Shown piece after piece: positions 16,300 through 24,981 of a DNA stretch of 64,000 nucleotides. Origin of the DNA: Streptomyces seoulensis (lineage in GTDB: Bacteria; Actinomycetota; Actinomycetes; Streptomycetales; Streptomycetaceae); NCBI RefSeq assembly GCF_022846655.1, contig NZ_AP025667.1, positions 186,001 through 250,000 on the forward strand. Direction: 5' to 3'. A program made the translations under genes and the position numbers. The notes under the pieces were generated by a model, which worked only from the letters and a program-made list of their open reading frames with translations, was not told where the DNA came from and did no database searches. Each line of letters starts with the position of its first letter. Within the stretch, counting starts at the first letter, position 1.

Positions 16300-17121
16300 T
16301 CAGAGGGCGGGCAGCGCGTCGCCCTGGACCGCCTGGATGTCCAGCTCGATCCGCAGGGTGGTGCCGATGGCGGCGATGCCCGCCTGGAGGACCTGGTTGT
16401 AGTTCATGGCGAAGTCGTCCCGGTGCAGCTCGGCCGTCGCGCGGAACGCGGCCCGCGTGCCGCCCCAGGGGTCGGCGCCGGTGCCGAGGTAGGCGAGGTC
16501 CAGGTCGACCTGCCGGGCGATCCCGTGCATCGACAGCTCGCCGTGCACGGTCCAGCGGTCCGGCCCGGCCTGGCTCAGCCCGGACGAGCGGTAGGTCAGC
16601 TCCGGGTACTTCTCCACGTCGAGGAAGTCGGCCGAACGCAGGTGGGTGTCACGCATCCCGTTGCCCGTGTCGATGGACTCCGCCCGGATGACCGCCTCCA
16701 CGCGGGAGTTCGTGATGTCGTCGGGCGCGATCTCGATGCGCCCGCCGAAGTCGGTGAACCGGCCCCGCACGCTGGAGATGCCCAGGTGCTGGGCGACCGC
16801 GCCGACCGAGGAGTGCACGGGGTCGATGGTCCACGGGCCGGGCGGGGGCAGCTCGCTGCCGCCCTGCCGGGCCAGGGTGACCGCGCCGACCTCGGCCCGG
16901 CCGCTCGCGGTGACCAGGGCGCTGGAGGCGACGGGCGCGTATCCGACGGCGGTCACGATCACCGTGTACGCCCCCGGAGCCAGCGCGGTGTCGTCGCGCA
17001 CCGCGCCCTCGGCGTCGGCCTCGGCCCGCAGCACCTGCGAACCGGTCATGTCGGCCACCGTGACCACCGCGTGCGAGACGGCCCAGCCGTCACGGGTGCG
17101 GATTCTCGCGGTCAGTGCCAT
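16300..17121 (-). CDS. YceI-family protein with N-terminal carboxypeptidase-regulatory-like domain
   Basis: 273 aa; ATG 17121 with GGGAGAAG upstream. Residues about 1-90 form a carboxypeptidase-regulatory-like beta-sandwich (AYTVIVTAVGYAPVASSALV). Residues about 97-270 are a YceI lipocalin-like barrel (WTIDPVHSSVGAVAQHLGISSVRGRF; DFLDVEKYPELTYRSS; VHGELSMHGIARQVDLDL) that in other bacteria binds polyisoprenoid or amphiphilic ligands. No signal peptide is visible. The same repeat type occurs three times at the end of the neighbouring MFS protein, so the two probably share ancestry or a ligand. An 18-bp hairpin separates the genes. Confidence 0.88.
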   Translation of the reverse strand: MALTARIRTRDGWAVSHAVVTVADMTGSQVLRAEADAEGAVRDDTALAPGAYTVIVTAVGYAPVASSALVTASGRAEVGAVTLARQGGSELPPPGPWTIDPVHSSVGAVAQHLGISSVRGRFTDFGGRIEIAPDDITNSRVEAVIRAESIDTGNGMRDTHLRSADFLDVEKYPELTYRSSGLSQAGPDRWTVHGELSMHGIARQVDLDLAYLGTGADPWGGTRAAFRATAELHRDDFAMNYNQVLQAGIAAIGTTLRIELDIQAVQGDALPAL

Positions 17122-17162
17122 GGCGTTCTTCTCCCTGCGCGGTGAGCGCGTGTCTGTCAGGG

Positions 17163-17205
17163 GACCGGCCCGTGGCCCGCACCATCGGCGGGCCACGGGC
17201 CGGTC
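17163..17205 (-). terminator. 18-bp hairpin between MFS and YceI genes
   Basis: GACCGGCCCGTGGCCCGC (17163-17180) and its perfect complement (17188-17205) flank a 7-base loop, starting 8 bases beyond the MFS stop. It should terminate or attenuate MFS transcription before the YceI gene. Confidence 0.75.
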
Positions 17206-17212
17206 GGATGAA

Positions 17213-19735
17213 CTACTCGCCGGGGTGGGCGAGTTCGATGTCGTGACCGTCCGTGCCGGGACCGGCGACGGTCAGCGCGGTGGCCACCGGCGGGTAACCC
17301 GTGGCGATCACGGTGTACTCGCCGCCGTCCAGGTCGGTGAAGGCGTACGCGCCGTCCGCACCGGTGGTGGCGGTGCCGACCACGTTGCCCGCCTGGTCGA
17401 CCAGGGTGACGCGGGCGTCGGCCAGCGGGCCGTGCGGGGCCCGGACGACACCGCTGAGCAGCGCGCCGGTCTCCAGGTCGACCTCCACGCGGGTGACCCC
17501 GGTGGTGGCGACCTCCACGGGCAGCGCACGCGGCCGGTAGCCGCCCGCGTTGACCGCGATCGTCACGGTGCCGGGCACCAGCTCGGTGAACCCGAACTCG
17601 CCCTGCTCGCCGGTCTGCGCGGCGGCCAGCAGATCACCGCGCACGTCGGTGACGACGACCATCGCGTCCTTCACCGGCAGCGCGCTCCCGGCCGCCCGGA
17701 CCACGCCGGTCAGCCCGCTGGTGCCGCTGAGCAGGATGTCGTACGACAGCGGCTCCTCGCCCACCACCACGGTGGACGCCTGCGGCTGGAAGCCGTCGGC
17801 GGAGGCGATCAGCACGTACGAGCCGGTGCCGGGGGCGGCCAGCGTGTAGGAGCCGTCGGCCTGGGCGACCGCGCGGCCGAGCTGGCGGCCGGCCAGCGAG
17901 ATCAGCGTGACCGCGGCCCGCGGGACCGGGGCGCTCTCGGCGCCGCGCACGAAACCGTGCACCGGGGTGCCGCCCGAGGCGCCGGCCTCGCCGGCCATGG
18001 CGACGGCCGTCACCTGCGGGGCGGCCGCGGTGGCCGTGCCGTCGGCCGAGGGAGCGCCCTCGGTGGCGGCGACGGCCATGGCCGGGACCTGCTGGGCCTC
18101 GGCCACCGCGGGGGCGGCGGCCGGGTCGGTGACGGGGGCCTGGGCCTCGGAGGACTGCGCCAGCGCGCCCTTGGTCTTCAGCGGGACCTCCTTGATGAAC
18201 AGGGTGATCAGGAACGCGATGGCGGCGAGCGCACCCGCGATCATGAAGACGTCGGCGATGCCGTGGCCGTACGCGCTCTCCAACAGGTTCCGGATCGGAC
18301 CCGGGAGGCTGTCCATATCCGGGATGGTGTCGGTCGAGCCGGACTTGGCCATCGCGGCCTGGTACTTCGGGCTGAGGGCGCCGATGCCGTCCGTGACGTA
18401 GTGCGTGATCCGGTGGGCCATCACCGCGCCGAGCGCCGAGACGCCCACCGCGCCGCCGAGGGAGCGGAAGAAGGTGACCGTGGAGCTGGCCGAGCCGAGG
18501 TCGGAGGGCGCCACCTGGTTCTGCGTGGCGAGCACCAGGTTCTGCATCATCATGCCGATGCCGAGACCCAGCAGGGCCATGAAGATGGCCATCTTCCAGT
18601 AGTCCGTGTCGTACCGGATGCCGCCCAGCAGGAGCAGTCCGGCGGTGACCAGGACGCCACCGCTGACCAGCCACGCCTTCCAGCGGCCGGTACGGGTGAT
18701 GAACTGACCCGAGACGGTCGAGGAGATGAACAGACCACCGATCATCGGGATGGTCAGGATGCCGGACATCGTCGGGGACTTGTCGCGGGCGAGCTGGAAG
18801 TACTGGCTGAAGAACACGGTGCCGCTGAACATGGCCACACCGACGAACAGCGAGGCGAGCGACGCGAGCGTGATGGTGCGGTTCTTGAACAGGCGCAGCG
18901 GGATGATCGGCTCGCTGGCCTTGGCCTCGACGAGCACGAACAGCGCGCCGAGGACGATCGAACCGGCGACCATCGCGTAGGTCTGCCAGGACACCCAGTC
19001 GTACTTGTCACCGGCGAAGGTGACCCAGACCAGCAGCAGCGAGACGGCGGCCGAGATCAGGGCGGCACCGCCCCAGTCGACCTTGACCTCGCGCTTGACC
19101 ACGGGCAGGTGCAGGGTCTTCTGCAGCACGATCAGCGCGATGACCGCGAAGGGCACACCGACGTAGAAGCACCAGCGCCAGCCCAGCCACGAGGTGTCGG
19201 TGATGACACCGCCGAGCAGCGGGCCGCCGACGGTGGCGACGGCGAAGGTCGCGCCGAGGTAGCCGGAGTAACGGCCACGCTCACGCGGGGAGATCATCGC
19301 GGCCATGACGATCTGCGCCAGGGCGGACAGACCGCCGACGCCGATGCCCTGGACGACACGGCAGGCGATCAGCATGCCGGGGTTCTGCGACAGACCGGCC
19401 GCCATCGAACCGACGACGTAGATGACCAGGGCTATCTGGACGAGCGCCTTCTTGCTGTACAGGTCGGCGAGCTTGCCCCACAGGGGGGTCGCGGCCGTCA
19501 TCGACAGCAGGGCGGCGGTGACGACCCAGGTGTAGGCGGACTGGCCGCCGCCGAGGTCGCCGATGATGTGCGGGAGGGCGTTGGAGACGATCGTGGACGA
19601 CAGGATCGCCACGAACATGCCGAGCAGCAGCCCGGAGAGCGCCTCCATGATCTGCCGGTGGGTCATCGGGGCCTCGTCGGCCCCGCCCCCGTGCTTGGCG
19701 TGAGCCCGCACACCGGATGGTGTGGTCGTTGCCAT
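17213..19735 (-). CDS. DHA2-type MFS exporter with three C-terminal carboxypeptidase-regulatory-like repeats
   Basis: 840 aa, far longer than the usual 500 or so for this family. ATG 19735 has AAAGGAAG upstream. Residues about 25-535 are a 14-helix EmrB/QacA-like transporter (LSSTIVSNALPHIIGDLGG; GKLADLYSKKALVQ; ISPRERGRYSGYLGATFAVA). An Ala-rich linker (about 540-595) leads to three beta-sandwich repeats of about 80 residues, each with the G-x-V-x...A-x-V-T-L...G-x-Y pattern (HGFVRGAES, TGVVRAAGS, SGVVRAPHG). It lies 13 bases after the marR gene. The repeats could bind a carbohydrate, peptidoglycan or a partner such as the YceI protein. A Streptomyces MFS of this build is known to me only as annotation. 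Confidence 0.9.
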   Translation of the reverse strand: MATTTPSGVRAHAKHGGGADEAPMTHRQIMEALSGLLLGMFVAILSSTIVSNALPHIIGDLGGGQSAYTWVVTAALLSMTAATPLWGKLADLYSKKALVQIALVIYVVGSMAAGLSQNPGMLIACRVVQGIGVGGLSALAQIVMAAMISPRERGRYSGYLGATFAVATVGGPLLGGVITDTSWLGWRWCFYVGVPFAVIALIVLQKTLHLPVVKREVKVDWGGAALISAAVSLLLVWVTFAGDKYDWVSWQTYAMVAGSIVLGALFVLVEAKASEPIIPLRLFKNRTITLASLASLFVGVAMFSGTVFFSQYFQLARDKSPTMSGILTIPMIGGLFISSTVSGQFITRTGRWKAWLVSGGVLVTAGLLLLGGIRYDTDYWKMAIFMALLGLGIGMMMQNLVLATQNQVAPSDLGSASSTVTFFRSLGGAVGVSALGAVMAHRITHYVTDGIGALSPKYQAAMAKSGSTDTIPDMDSLPGPIRNLLESAYGHGIADVFMIAGALAAIAFLITLFIKEVPLKTKGALAQSSEAQAPVTDPAAAPAVAEAQQVPAMAVAATEGAPSADGTATAAAPQVTAVAMAGEAGASGGTPVHGFVRGAESAPVPRAAVTLISLAGRQLGRAVAQADGSYTLAAPGTGSYVLIASADGFQPQASTVVVGEEPLSYDILLSGTSGLTGVVRAAGSALPVKDAMVVVTDVRGDLLAAAQTGEQGEFGFTELVPGTVTIAVNAGGYRPRALPVEVATTGVTRVEVDLETGALLSGVVRAPHGPLADARVTLVDQAGNVVGTATTGADGAYAFTDLDGGEYTVIATGYPPVATALTVAGPGTDGHDIELAHPGE

Positions 19736-19748
19736 GGGCTTCCTTTAC

Positions 19749-20240
19749 TTACGTGATCGCGGGTGTACGGGTTTCCTCGGACACGGGGGCGGCCGGTCTC
19801 GGCACTCCGGAGCGGCAGTCGCCGAACGACGCGCGCAGCCGGGTCATGAGCTGGATGAGCTGGGCGACCTCGTCGTCGGTCCAGTCGCTCAGCCGCTCGG
19901 CCATCAGCCGGCTGGTGCGCAGCGACAGCTCCACGAGCTGGTCGTGGCCGGCGGGCGTCAGGCGCAGGATGCGCGAGCGCTTGTCCGCCGGATCAGGCGA
20001 GCGCTCGATCCAGCCGCGTGCGGCGACGTGGGCGACGTGCCTGCTGGTGACCGACATGTCGACGGCGAGCAGCTCGGCGAGCTTGCTCATGCGCATCTCC
20101 TCGTGGCGGCCGAGCAGGGTCAGCACGGCGGCCGAACCGGCCGGGCAGTCGGGCGGGAGGATCCGCCCGATGTCGCGCTTCACGGCGCCGACGGCACTGA
20201 GCTGACGTGCCAGCTCCTCGAACTGCGCCCGCTCGGCCAT
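19749..20240 (-). CDS. MarR-family regulator of MFS operon
   Basis: 163 aa; ATG 20240 with GGGAGGTGTG directly upstream; a longer frame upstream lacks an RBS. MarR winged helix: KLAELLAVDMSVTSRHVAHVAARGWIERS and the wing DPADKRSRILRLT. It is the first gene of a two-gene operon with the MFS exporter (13-bp gap). Tandem TTGC-N5-GCAA dyads upstream are the probable operators, so it likely represses itself and the exporter until a drug or aromatic ligand binds. Confidence 0.9.
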   Translation of the reverse strand: MAERAQFEELARQLSAVGAVKRDIGRILPPDCPAGSAAVLTLLGRHEEMRMSKLAELLAVDMSVTSRHVAHVAARGWIERSPDPADKRSRILRLTPAGHDQLVELSLRTSRLMAERLSDWTDDEVAQLIQLMTRLRASFGDCRSGVPRPAAPVSEETRTPAIT

Positions 20241-20257
20241 CACACCTCCCGTATTCG

Positions 20258-20342
20258 TTGCTTCGGGCAACCATAGAGATACTTGGTTGCTGTAGGCAAA
20301 TAGATCAGTGGCCGACGGCGCAAAAACTTGGCAAAGGCAAGT
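20258..20342. promoter_or_regulatory. three dyads upstream of marR, putative operator array
   Basis: TTGC-TTCGG-GCAA (20258-20270), TTGC-TGTAG-GCAA (20287-20299) and ACTTG-GCAAAGG-CAAGT (20326-20342) lie in the AT-richer gap upstream of the marR start. TTGC...GCAA is the half-site type known for E. coli MarR. Confidence 0.65.
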
Positions 20343-20445
20343 ATTGCGATCGTAAACGCGCAGGTGGGCACGGGCGGCCTGCCCGGCTCTGTCCCCATGG
20401 CCCCGCACTTGGGGCCGGCACCCGGATTCGCTAGTGTCTCGGCTC

Positions 20446-20640
20446 ATGGCTAACACCCAGGGCCCACAGGGCAATTACGACCCCGCAGGCAGCACCCAGA
20501 TGTTCCGCGCGTTCGTCGACGAGACTCCCCCGGTTCGCCAGCAGGAGGCCGCTTCCTCCGGTCCCCGAGTCGGCCTGATCATCGGCGTCATCGTGGCCGT
20601 GGCGGTCGTCGCCGCTGTCGCCTGGCTCGCGCTGAAGTGA
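20446..20640 (+). CDS. small single-pass membrane protein
   Basis: 64 aa: a polar N-terminal part with YDPAGSTQMFRAFVDETPP, then one C-terminal helix (VGLIIGVIVAVAVVAAVAWLAL). Orientation is probably N-in, or it is tail-anchored. A -10-like TAGTGT ends 8 bases before the ATG and no RBS is seen, so it may be leaderless. It lies divergent from the marR operon and convergent with sigN. Conserved in Streptomyces as far as I recall. Function unknown. Confidence 0.75.
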   Translation: MANTQGPQGNYDPAGSTQMFRAFVDETPPVRQQEAASSGPRVGLIIGVIVAVAVVAAVAWLALK

Positions 20641-20645
20641 CCCCC

Positions 20646-20662
20646 GGCTCCGTCCCGGAGCC
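20646..20662 (+). terminator. hairpin after small membrane gene
   Basis: GGCTCC-GTCCC-GGAGCC, 6 bases after the stop. It is short and without a T-tract. Confidence 0.45.
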
Positions 20663-20701
20663 CCATCCGGCGGGCGGTACCTGAACACGCCCGCCGCTCA
20701 C

Positions 20702-20719
20702 GGGAGCCGTACGGCTCCC
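20702..20719 (-). terminator. palindrome downstream of sigN
   Basis: GGGAGCCGTACGGCTCCC is a perfect 18-bp palindrome 65 bases past the sigN stop; it may help terminate transcription. Confidence 0.4.
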
Positions 20720-20783
20720 CGCATGCCCGCGGCCCGCGTCCGCGCCGAAGCGCGCGACACGGGCCGGGCGGGCCTGCCGCCGG

Positions 20784-21743
20784 TCAGTCCGAGACGAGAC
20801 CTTCCCGGAGCTGGGACAGCGTGCGGGTCAGCAGCCGGGAGACGTGCATCTGCGAGATGCCGACCTCCTCGCCGATCTGCGACTGGGTCATGTTGGCGAA
20901 GAAGCGCAGCATGATGATCCGGCGCTCCCGCGGCGGCAGCTTGGCCAGCAGTGGCTTGAGCGACTCCCGGTACTCCACGCCCTCGAGCGCCGTGTCCTCG
21001 TAGCCGAGGCGGTCGGCCAGCGAGCCCTCGCCGCCGTCGTCCTCGGGGGCCGGGGAGTCCAGCGAGGAGGCGGTGTAGGCGTTGCCCACCGCCAGACCGT
21101 CGACCACGTCCTCCTCGGAGACCCCGAGCGCGGCCGCGAGCTCCGGCACGGTCGGGGAGCGGTCCAGGCGCTGGGACAGCTCGTCGCTGGCCTTGGTCAG
21201 CGCCAGCCGCAGCTCCTGGAGCCGGCGCGGCACCCGCACCGACCACGAGGTGTCGCGGAAGAAGCGCTTGATCTCGCCCACGACCGTCGGCATGGCGAAG
21301 GTCGGGAACTCCACGCCCCGTTCGCAGTCGAAGCGGTCGATCGCCTTGATCAGGCCGATCGTGCCGACCTGGACGATGTCCTCCATCGGCTCGTTGCGCG
21401 AGCGGAACCGGGCCGCCGCGTACCGCACGAGCGGGAGGTTCAGCTCGATCAGGGTGTCCCGGACGTAGCCCCGCTCGGGGCTGTCCTCGCCGAGCGCGGC
21501 GAGCCGCAGGAACAGGGAGCGGGAGAGTGTGCGGGTGTCGATCTCCCCGGAGAGCACCGGCAGTTGCGCGGTGTCCTCGGCGGCCGGAGCCGTGTCGGGC
21601 GCCGGTGCCGGGGCGGCGGGGGCGGGCGTGGCGTCGAGGGCCTGAGCGCCCTCGAAGCCGTCGATGACGTCGAGAGCGTCGAGCTTCTGCGGCGCTGCCA
21701 CGGTCTTCGTGAGCACCTTCGAGCTGCCCTGTTCTGCGGACAT
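20784..21743 (-). CDS. sigN: RNA polymerase sigma factor, SigF/SigB group (probable SigN)
   Basis: 319 aa from ATG 21743 with an AAGGGGG RBS. After an Ala/Pro-rich N-terminal 90 residues come region 2 ([35 protein letters not shown]), region 3 ([23 protein letters not shown]) and region 4 ([37 protein letters not shown]). This is a group 3 sigma of the stress/sporulation type. Its tandem position with a close paralogue at 22057 matches my memory of S. coelicolor sigN-sigF, where they act in aerial growth and spore maturation. Which paralogue is which rests on that remembered order. No adjacent anti-sigma gene is present. Confidence 0.85.
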   Translation of the reverse strand: MSAEQGSSKVLTKTVAAPQKLDALDVIDGFEGAQALDATPAPAAPAPAPDTAPAAEDTAQLPVLSGEIDTRTLSRSLFLRLAALGEDSPERGYVRDTLIELNLPLVRYAAARFRSRNEPMEDIVQVGTIGLIKAIDRFDCERGVEFPTFAMPTVVGEIKRFFRDTSWSVRVPRRLQELRLALTKASDELSQRLDRSPTVPELAAALGVSEEDVVDGLAVGNAYTASSLDSPAPEDDGGEGSLADRLGYEDTALEGVEYRESLKPLLAKLPPRERRIIMLRFFANMTQSQIGEEVGISQMHVSRLLTRTLSQLREGLVSD

Positions 21744-22056
21744 GCCACCCCCTTTGGGTCGCGGGACGGTCGCGGCGCACTGCCCTGATCGGACAGCGCG
21801 GCCTTCACCTGAATACCGGAGCCGAAGCCTCGGCAAACGCGCTTCCCGCAGAATGTCACATGTCGGCAACGCGCTGTAGTGACATGTCGACACGTGAGAC
21901 GCCAAGAAGCCCTGGCAGAACGGGGTCTGACGGGCTTTCGGCGCACAATTGCCGACACCGACCGCGCGGCGTGATTCGCTCCTGGCGGTGATCATTCGAT
22001 CCCGCATGCGAACGGGCGCTACCTGCTCTTTTCCGTTCCGTGCTCCCGTGCGCCGG
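21744..22056. promoter_or_regulatory. sigN upstream region with repeats
   Basis: 313 bp without a gene. It contains a direct repeat ACATGTCG (21858-21865 and 21882-21889, 24 bp apart) and an inverted pair ATGTCAC (21853-21859)/GTGACAT (21879-21885), about 110-140 bases upstream of the sigN start. These are likely promoter or operator elements. Confidence 0.5.
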
Positions 22057-22908
22057 TCATGCCTCGATCCGGTTGGCGGACCGGAGCCTCTGGAAGCTCC
22101 GGGCGAGCAGCCGGGACACATGCATCTGGGAGACACCGAGTTCGGCGCTGATCTGCGACTGGGTCAGGTTGCTGTAGTAGCGGAGCAGGAGGATGCGCTG
22201 CTCGCGCTCGGGGAGCTGGACGAGCAGGTGCCGGACCAGGTCGCGGTGTTCCACGCCGTCCAGCGCCGGGTCCTCGTACCCGATCCGGTCCAGCAGTCCG
22301 GGCAGCCCGTCGCCCTCCTGGGCGGCCTCCAGGGAGGTGGCGTGGTACGAGCGTCCGGCCTCGATGCAGGACAGCACCTCCTCCTCGCTGATCCTCAGGC
22401 GCTCGGCGATCTCGGCGGTGGACGGGGATCTGCCGAGCGCGGTGGTGAGGTCCTCGGTGGCCCCGTTCACCTGCACCCACAGCTCGTGCAGCCGGCGCGG
22501 TACGTGCACGGTGCGGACGTTGTCCCGGAAGTACCGCTTGATCTCGCCGACCACGGTCGGCATGGCGAAGGTCGGGAACTGCACGCCCCGGTCGGGGTCG
22601 AAGCGGTCGATGGCGTTGATCAGCCCGATGGTGCCGACCTGGACCACGTCCTCCATCGGCTCGTTGCGGGAGCGGAAGCGGGCGGCGGCGTAGCGCACCA
22701 GCGGGAGGTTGGCCTCGATGAGCGCTCCGCGTACGCGGTTGTGCTCCGGCGTGCCCGGCGTCAGGTTCTTCAGCTCGCCGAAGAGCACCTGGGTCAGGGC
22801 GCGGGTGTCGGCGCCCCGGCGCTTCTCGGGAGGGGGTGTGGCGGAGGGTTCTGGGAGGGTCGCGGGCGCCTCCGCCTGGGGCGGCGCAGTACTGGCCGAC
22901 ACGGTCAA
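22057..22908 (-). CDS. sigF: RNA polymerase sigma factor, SigF/SigB group (probable SigF)
   Basis: About 283 aa. The start is uncertain: TTG 22908 has AGAGG 5 bases upstream, GTG 22902 is 6 bases further in, and TTG 22929 is also in frame. A Pro/Ala-rich N-terminus is followed by regions 2-4 nearly identical in layout to the neighbour ([58 protein letters not shown]). Group 3 sigma factor. Named SigF from remembered Streptomyces gene order, where SigF is needed for spore maturation. It has its own gap upstream and is not coupled to sigN. Confidence 0.82.
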   Translation of the reverse strand: MTVSASTAPPQAEAPATLPEPSATPPPEKRRGADTRALTQVLFGELKNLTPGTPEHNRVRGALIEANLPLVRYAAARFRSRNEPMEDVVQVGTIGLINAIDRFDPDRGVQFPTFAMPTVVGEIKRYFRDNVRTVHVPRRLHELWVQVNGATEDLTTALGRSPSTAEIAERLRISEEEVLSCIEAGRSYHATSLEAAQEGDGLPGLLDRIGYEDPALDGVEHRDLVRHLLVQLPEREQRILLLRYYSNLTQSQISAELGVSQMHVSRLLARSFQRLRSANRIEA

Positions 22909-23039
22909 CGCCACCTCTTCATCGGTCAATCATCCGTCAAAAGCGGTCATAGCATCACAAGACATGTGCACTGTGTGCAAGCACCGCATAACGCCGTGTT
23001 GGGCCTCAAACGACGCCAATGGATGGATCGAGGCATGCG

Positions 23040-23069
23040 AAAAGCCCCCCGCCGTGGAGGCGGAGGGCT
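23040..23069 (-). terminator. terminator of Dabb gene
   Basis: On the minus strand AGCCCTCCGCC...GGCGGGGGGCT is followed by TTTT, 25 bases after the gene's stop. Confidence 0.7.
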
Positions 23070-23093
23070 CGCGGTCCGGACCGTGGTCCGGGC

Positions 23094-23387
23094 TCAGAAC
23101 TCGTAGTCCGCGATCACCCACGTGGCGAACTGGCGCCACAGGGCGACGCCCGCCTGATGGGCGGGGTGGTCCAGATAGCGCTGGAGGGCGCCGGCGTCCT
23201 CGACGGAGGAGTTGATGGCGAAGTCGTAGGCGATGGGGCGGTCGGTGACGTTCCAGCCGCACTCCCAGGAGCGCAGCTCCTCGATCTGCCCGCCGAGGGC
23301 GCGGAACGCCTCGACGCCCGCTTGGACGCGCGGGTCGTCGCGCTCGACACCCTCGTCGAGCTTGAACAGGACCAGGTGCCGGATCAT
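23094..23387 (-). CDS. Dabb (stress-responsive alpha/beta barrel) family protein
   Basis: 97 aa. MIRHLVLFKLDEG at the N-terminus and AYDFAINSSVEDAGALQRYLDHPAHQ are diagnostic of the Dabb dimeric ferredoxin-like barrel. Family members include olivetolic-acid-cyclase-like and stress proteins, and many have no known reaction. It lies 29 bases downstream of the small membrane gene and is possibly cotranscribed with it. Confidence 0.88.
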   Translation of the reverse strand: MIRHLVLFKLDEGVERDDPRVQAGVEAFRALGGQIEELRSWECGWNVTDRPIAYDFAINSSVEDAGALQRYLDHPAHQAGVALWRQFATWVIADYEF

Positions 23388-23416
23388 GCGACGTACCTCT
23401 TGCTCTTTCGGCCGGG

Positions 23417-23596
23417 TCAGCTCTTCCCGCCGTCGACGACCCAGGTCATGAAGTCCCCGATGGCCCCGGCGGCGTCCGATATGCCCTCGAAGGCTATCTG
23501 GACGTAGTCGGCGGCCTTGGCCGGGTCCGTGATGATCACATACATGGCGAAGCCGACGAGCGCGAACACGACGATCTTCTTGGCGTTCACCGCCAC
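23417..23596 (-). CDS. 59-aa small membrane protein
   Basis: GTG 23596 is preceded by GGGGAGG at 5 bases; a second in-frame GTG lies two codons in. The product MAVNAKKIVVFALVGFAMYVIITDP... has one N-terminal helix and an amphipathic acidic C-terminus (YVQIAFEGISDAAGAIGDFMTWVVDGGKS). A TACACT -10-like hexamer lies upstream on the minus strand. Unrecognised family; probably a conserved actinobacterial microprotein. The frame extends upstream through the tRNA-Ser gene, so the short start is preferred. Confidence 0.75.
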   Translation of the reverse strand: MAVNAKKIVVFALVGFAMYVIITDPAKAADYVQIAFEGISDAAGAIGDFMTWVVDGGKS

Positions 23597-23724
23597 CGCG
23601 GCCTCCCCTGTCTCCTGTGCCCCACGGACCTGCCTGCGGCGGTGAGTGTAGCCGTCACGGGCCTCGGTGCACCCAACAGGGCGCGTGTGATCGGTACTTG
23701 GGGCGGCCGGGGTCGGGACGCACG

Positions 23725-23752
23725 AAGGGCCCCGTCCGTGGACGGGGCCCTT
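23725..23752 (-). terminator. terminator of tRNA-Ser(CGA)
   Basis: AAGGGCCCCGTCC / GGACGGGGCCCTT inverted repeat just downstream of the tRNA 3' end. Confidence 0.75.
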
Positions 23753-23758
23753 CTGAAG

Positions 23759-23843
23759 CGGTAGCGGAGGGATTTGAACCCTCGGTGACTTGCGCCACAC
23801 TCGCTTTCGAGGCGAGCTCCTTCGGCCGCTCGGACACGCTACC
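23759..23843 (-). tRNA. tRNA-Ser(CGA)
   Basis: 85-nt class II tRNA with acceptor GGTAGCG/CGCTACC, discriminator G, anticodon CGA in loop CTCGAAA, and a long variable arm. CCA not encoded. Confidence 0.95.
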
Positions 23844-23935
23844 GAGGGAGACCTTACAGCAAGGTGCCCCATCGGCAGAAATCGATGGCCGACGGCCCTT
23901 CCGGTGACCCTGACAGGGGCCTTCGGGGGGCCTTC

Positions 23936-24400
23936 TCAGCGGCCCCGGAAGAACTCGGTCAGCGGCCGGGCGCACTCCTCGGCGAGCACGCCCTCGACGA
24001 CCTCAGGCCGGTGGTTGAGCCGCCGGTCGCGTACGACGTCCCAGAGCGAGCCGGCCGCGCCCGCCTTGTCGTCGCGGGCGCCGTAGACCACCCGCTCGAC
24101 GCGGGACTGGACCAGCGCGCCCGCGCACATCGTGCACGGCTCCAGCGTCACCACGAGCGTGCAGCCGGTCAGCCGCCACTCGCCGAGCGCGGATGCGGCC
24201 CGGCGCAGCGCCAGCACCTCGGCGTGCGCGGTCGGATCGCCGGTGGCCTCGCGCTCGTTGTGCCCGGTGCCCAGCACCGTGGTGCCGTCCGGGCCGAGCA
24301 CGACGGCGCCCACGGGTACGTCGCCGCCGAGCGCGGCCCGCCCGGCCTCGGCCAGGGCGAGCCGCATCGCGGGACGCCAGGGGTCACGCACCGGGTCCAC
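23936..24400 (-). CDS. tadA: tRNA adenosine(34) deaminase TadA
   Basis: 154 aa, GTG start. CDA-fold deaminase with zinc motif H59-A-E61 ([11 protein letters not shown]) and C89-T-M-C92 ([11 protein letters not shown]). E61 is the proton shuttle. It converts A34 of tRNA-Arg(ACG), whose gene is at 898-970, to inosine. The upstream gene (26-bp gap) is the conserved acidic TadA-associated protein, and tRNA-Ser(CGA) lies downstream. The fold is complete and the length is typical. Confidence 0.95.
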   Translation of the reverse strand: MDPVRDPWRPAMRLALAEAGRAALGGDVPVGAVVLGPDGTTVLGTGHNEREATGDPTAHAEVLALRRAASALGEWRLTGCTLVVTLEPCTMCAGALVQSRVERVVYGARDDKAGAAGSLWDVVRDRRLNHRPEVVEGVLAEECARPLTEFFRGR

Positions 24401-24426
24401 GGTTCCTCGGGTCTCGTGCGGAGCGG

Positions 24427-24981
24427 TCAGCGGACGGTCTCCAGTACCTCCGAGGCGCCCAGCGCCTCGGCGATCGTGCCCAGGGCGTCATCGGCGTCCA
24501 GGGCACGCAGCGCCCTCTCGCCGATGCCGAGATCGCCGAGGATCAGGCGGTCGCCGACCGGGCTGTGCGGGACGGCGTCGGCGTCCGAGGACTCCTCGCC
24601 GTCGTCCTCGTCGGACTCGCCGTCCTCCGTGCCGTCGAGGTCCAGGGAGTCCAGGTCCGGCCCGTCGTCGGCGCCGGGCTCGCGGCCCAGCAGCTCATCG
24701 GTGAGCAGCAGCTCCCCGTAGGCGCTCCGGGCGGCCGCGGCCGCGTCGGAGACGTAGATACGGGGGTCCTCCTCCCCGTCCACGCGGACGACCCCGAACC
24801 AGGAGTCCTCCTGCTCGATCAGGACGAGCACCGTGTCCTCCTCCGGCGACGCCTCGCGGGCGAGGTCGGCCAGATCGGACAGGGTCTCCACATCGTCGAG
24901 CTCCGTGTCGCTCGCTTTCCACCCGTCTTCGGTGCGCGCGAGCAGTGCGGCGAAGTACACCGTGACTCTCCCACTGGTCAT
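24427..24981 (-). CDS. TadA-associated acidic protein
   Basis: 184 aa, directly upstream of tadA in one operon. It matches the actinobacterial family annotated as tRNA adenosine deaminase-associated protein: an N-terminal alpha/beta part ([48 protein letters not shown]), then a long Asp/Glu-rich stretch (about 105-145), then a conserved C-terminus ([21 protein letters not shown]). No enzymatic motif is visible. The tight linkage suggests a chaperone, or a regulator that shields tRNA-binding surfaces. Confidence 0.85.
   Translation of the reverse strand: MTSGRVTVYFAALLARTEDGWKASDTELDDVETLSDLADLAREASPEEDTVLVLIEQEDSWFGVVRVDGEEDPRIYVSDAAAAARSAYGELLLTDELLGREPGADDGPDLDSLDLDGTEDGESDEDDGEESSDADAVPHSPVGDRLILGDLGIGERALRALDADDALGTIAEALGASEVLETVR

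Noticed and set aside
16646..19756. 1036-aa plus-strand open frame
   Set aside because: It is opposite the MFS exporter and YceI genes, has a composition dominated by Gly/Arg/His/Asp, and shows no domain; it is a high-GC shadow.
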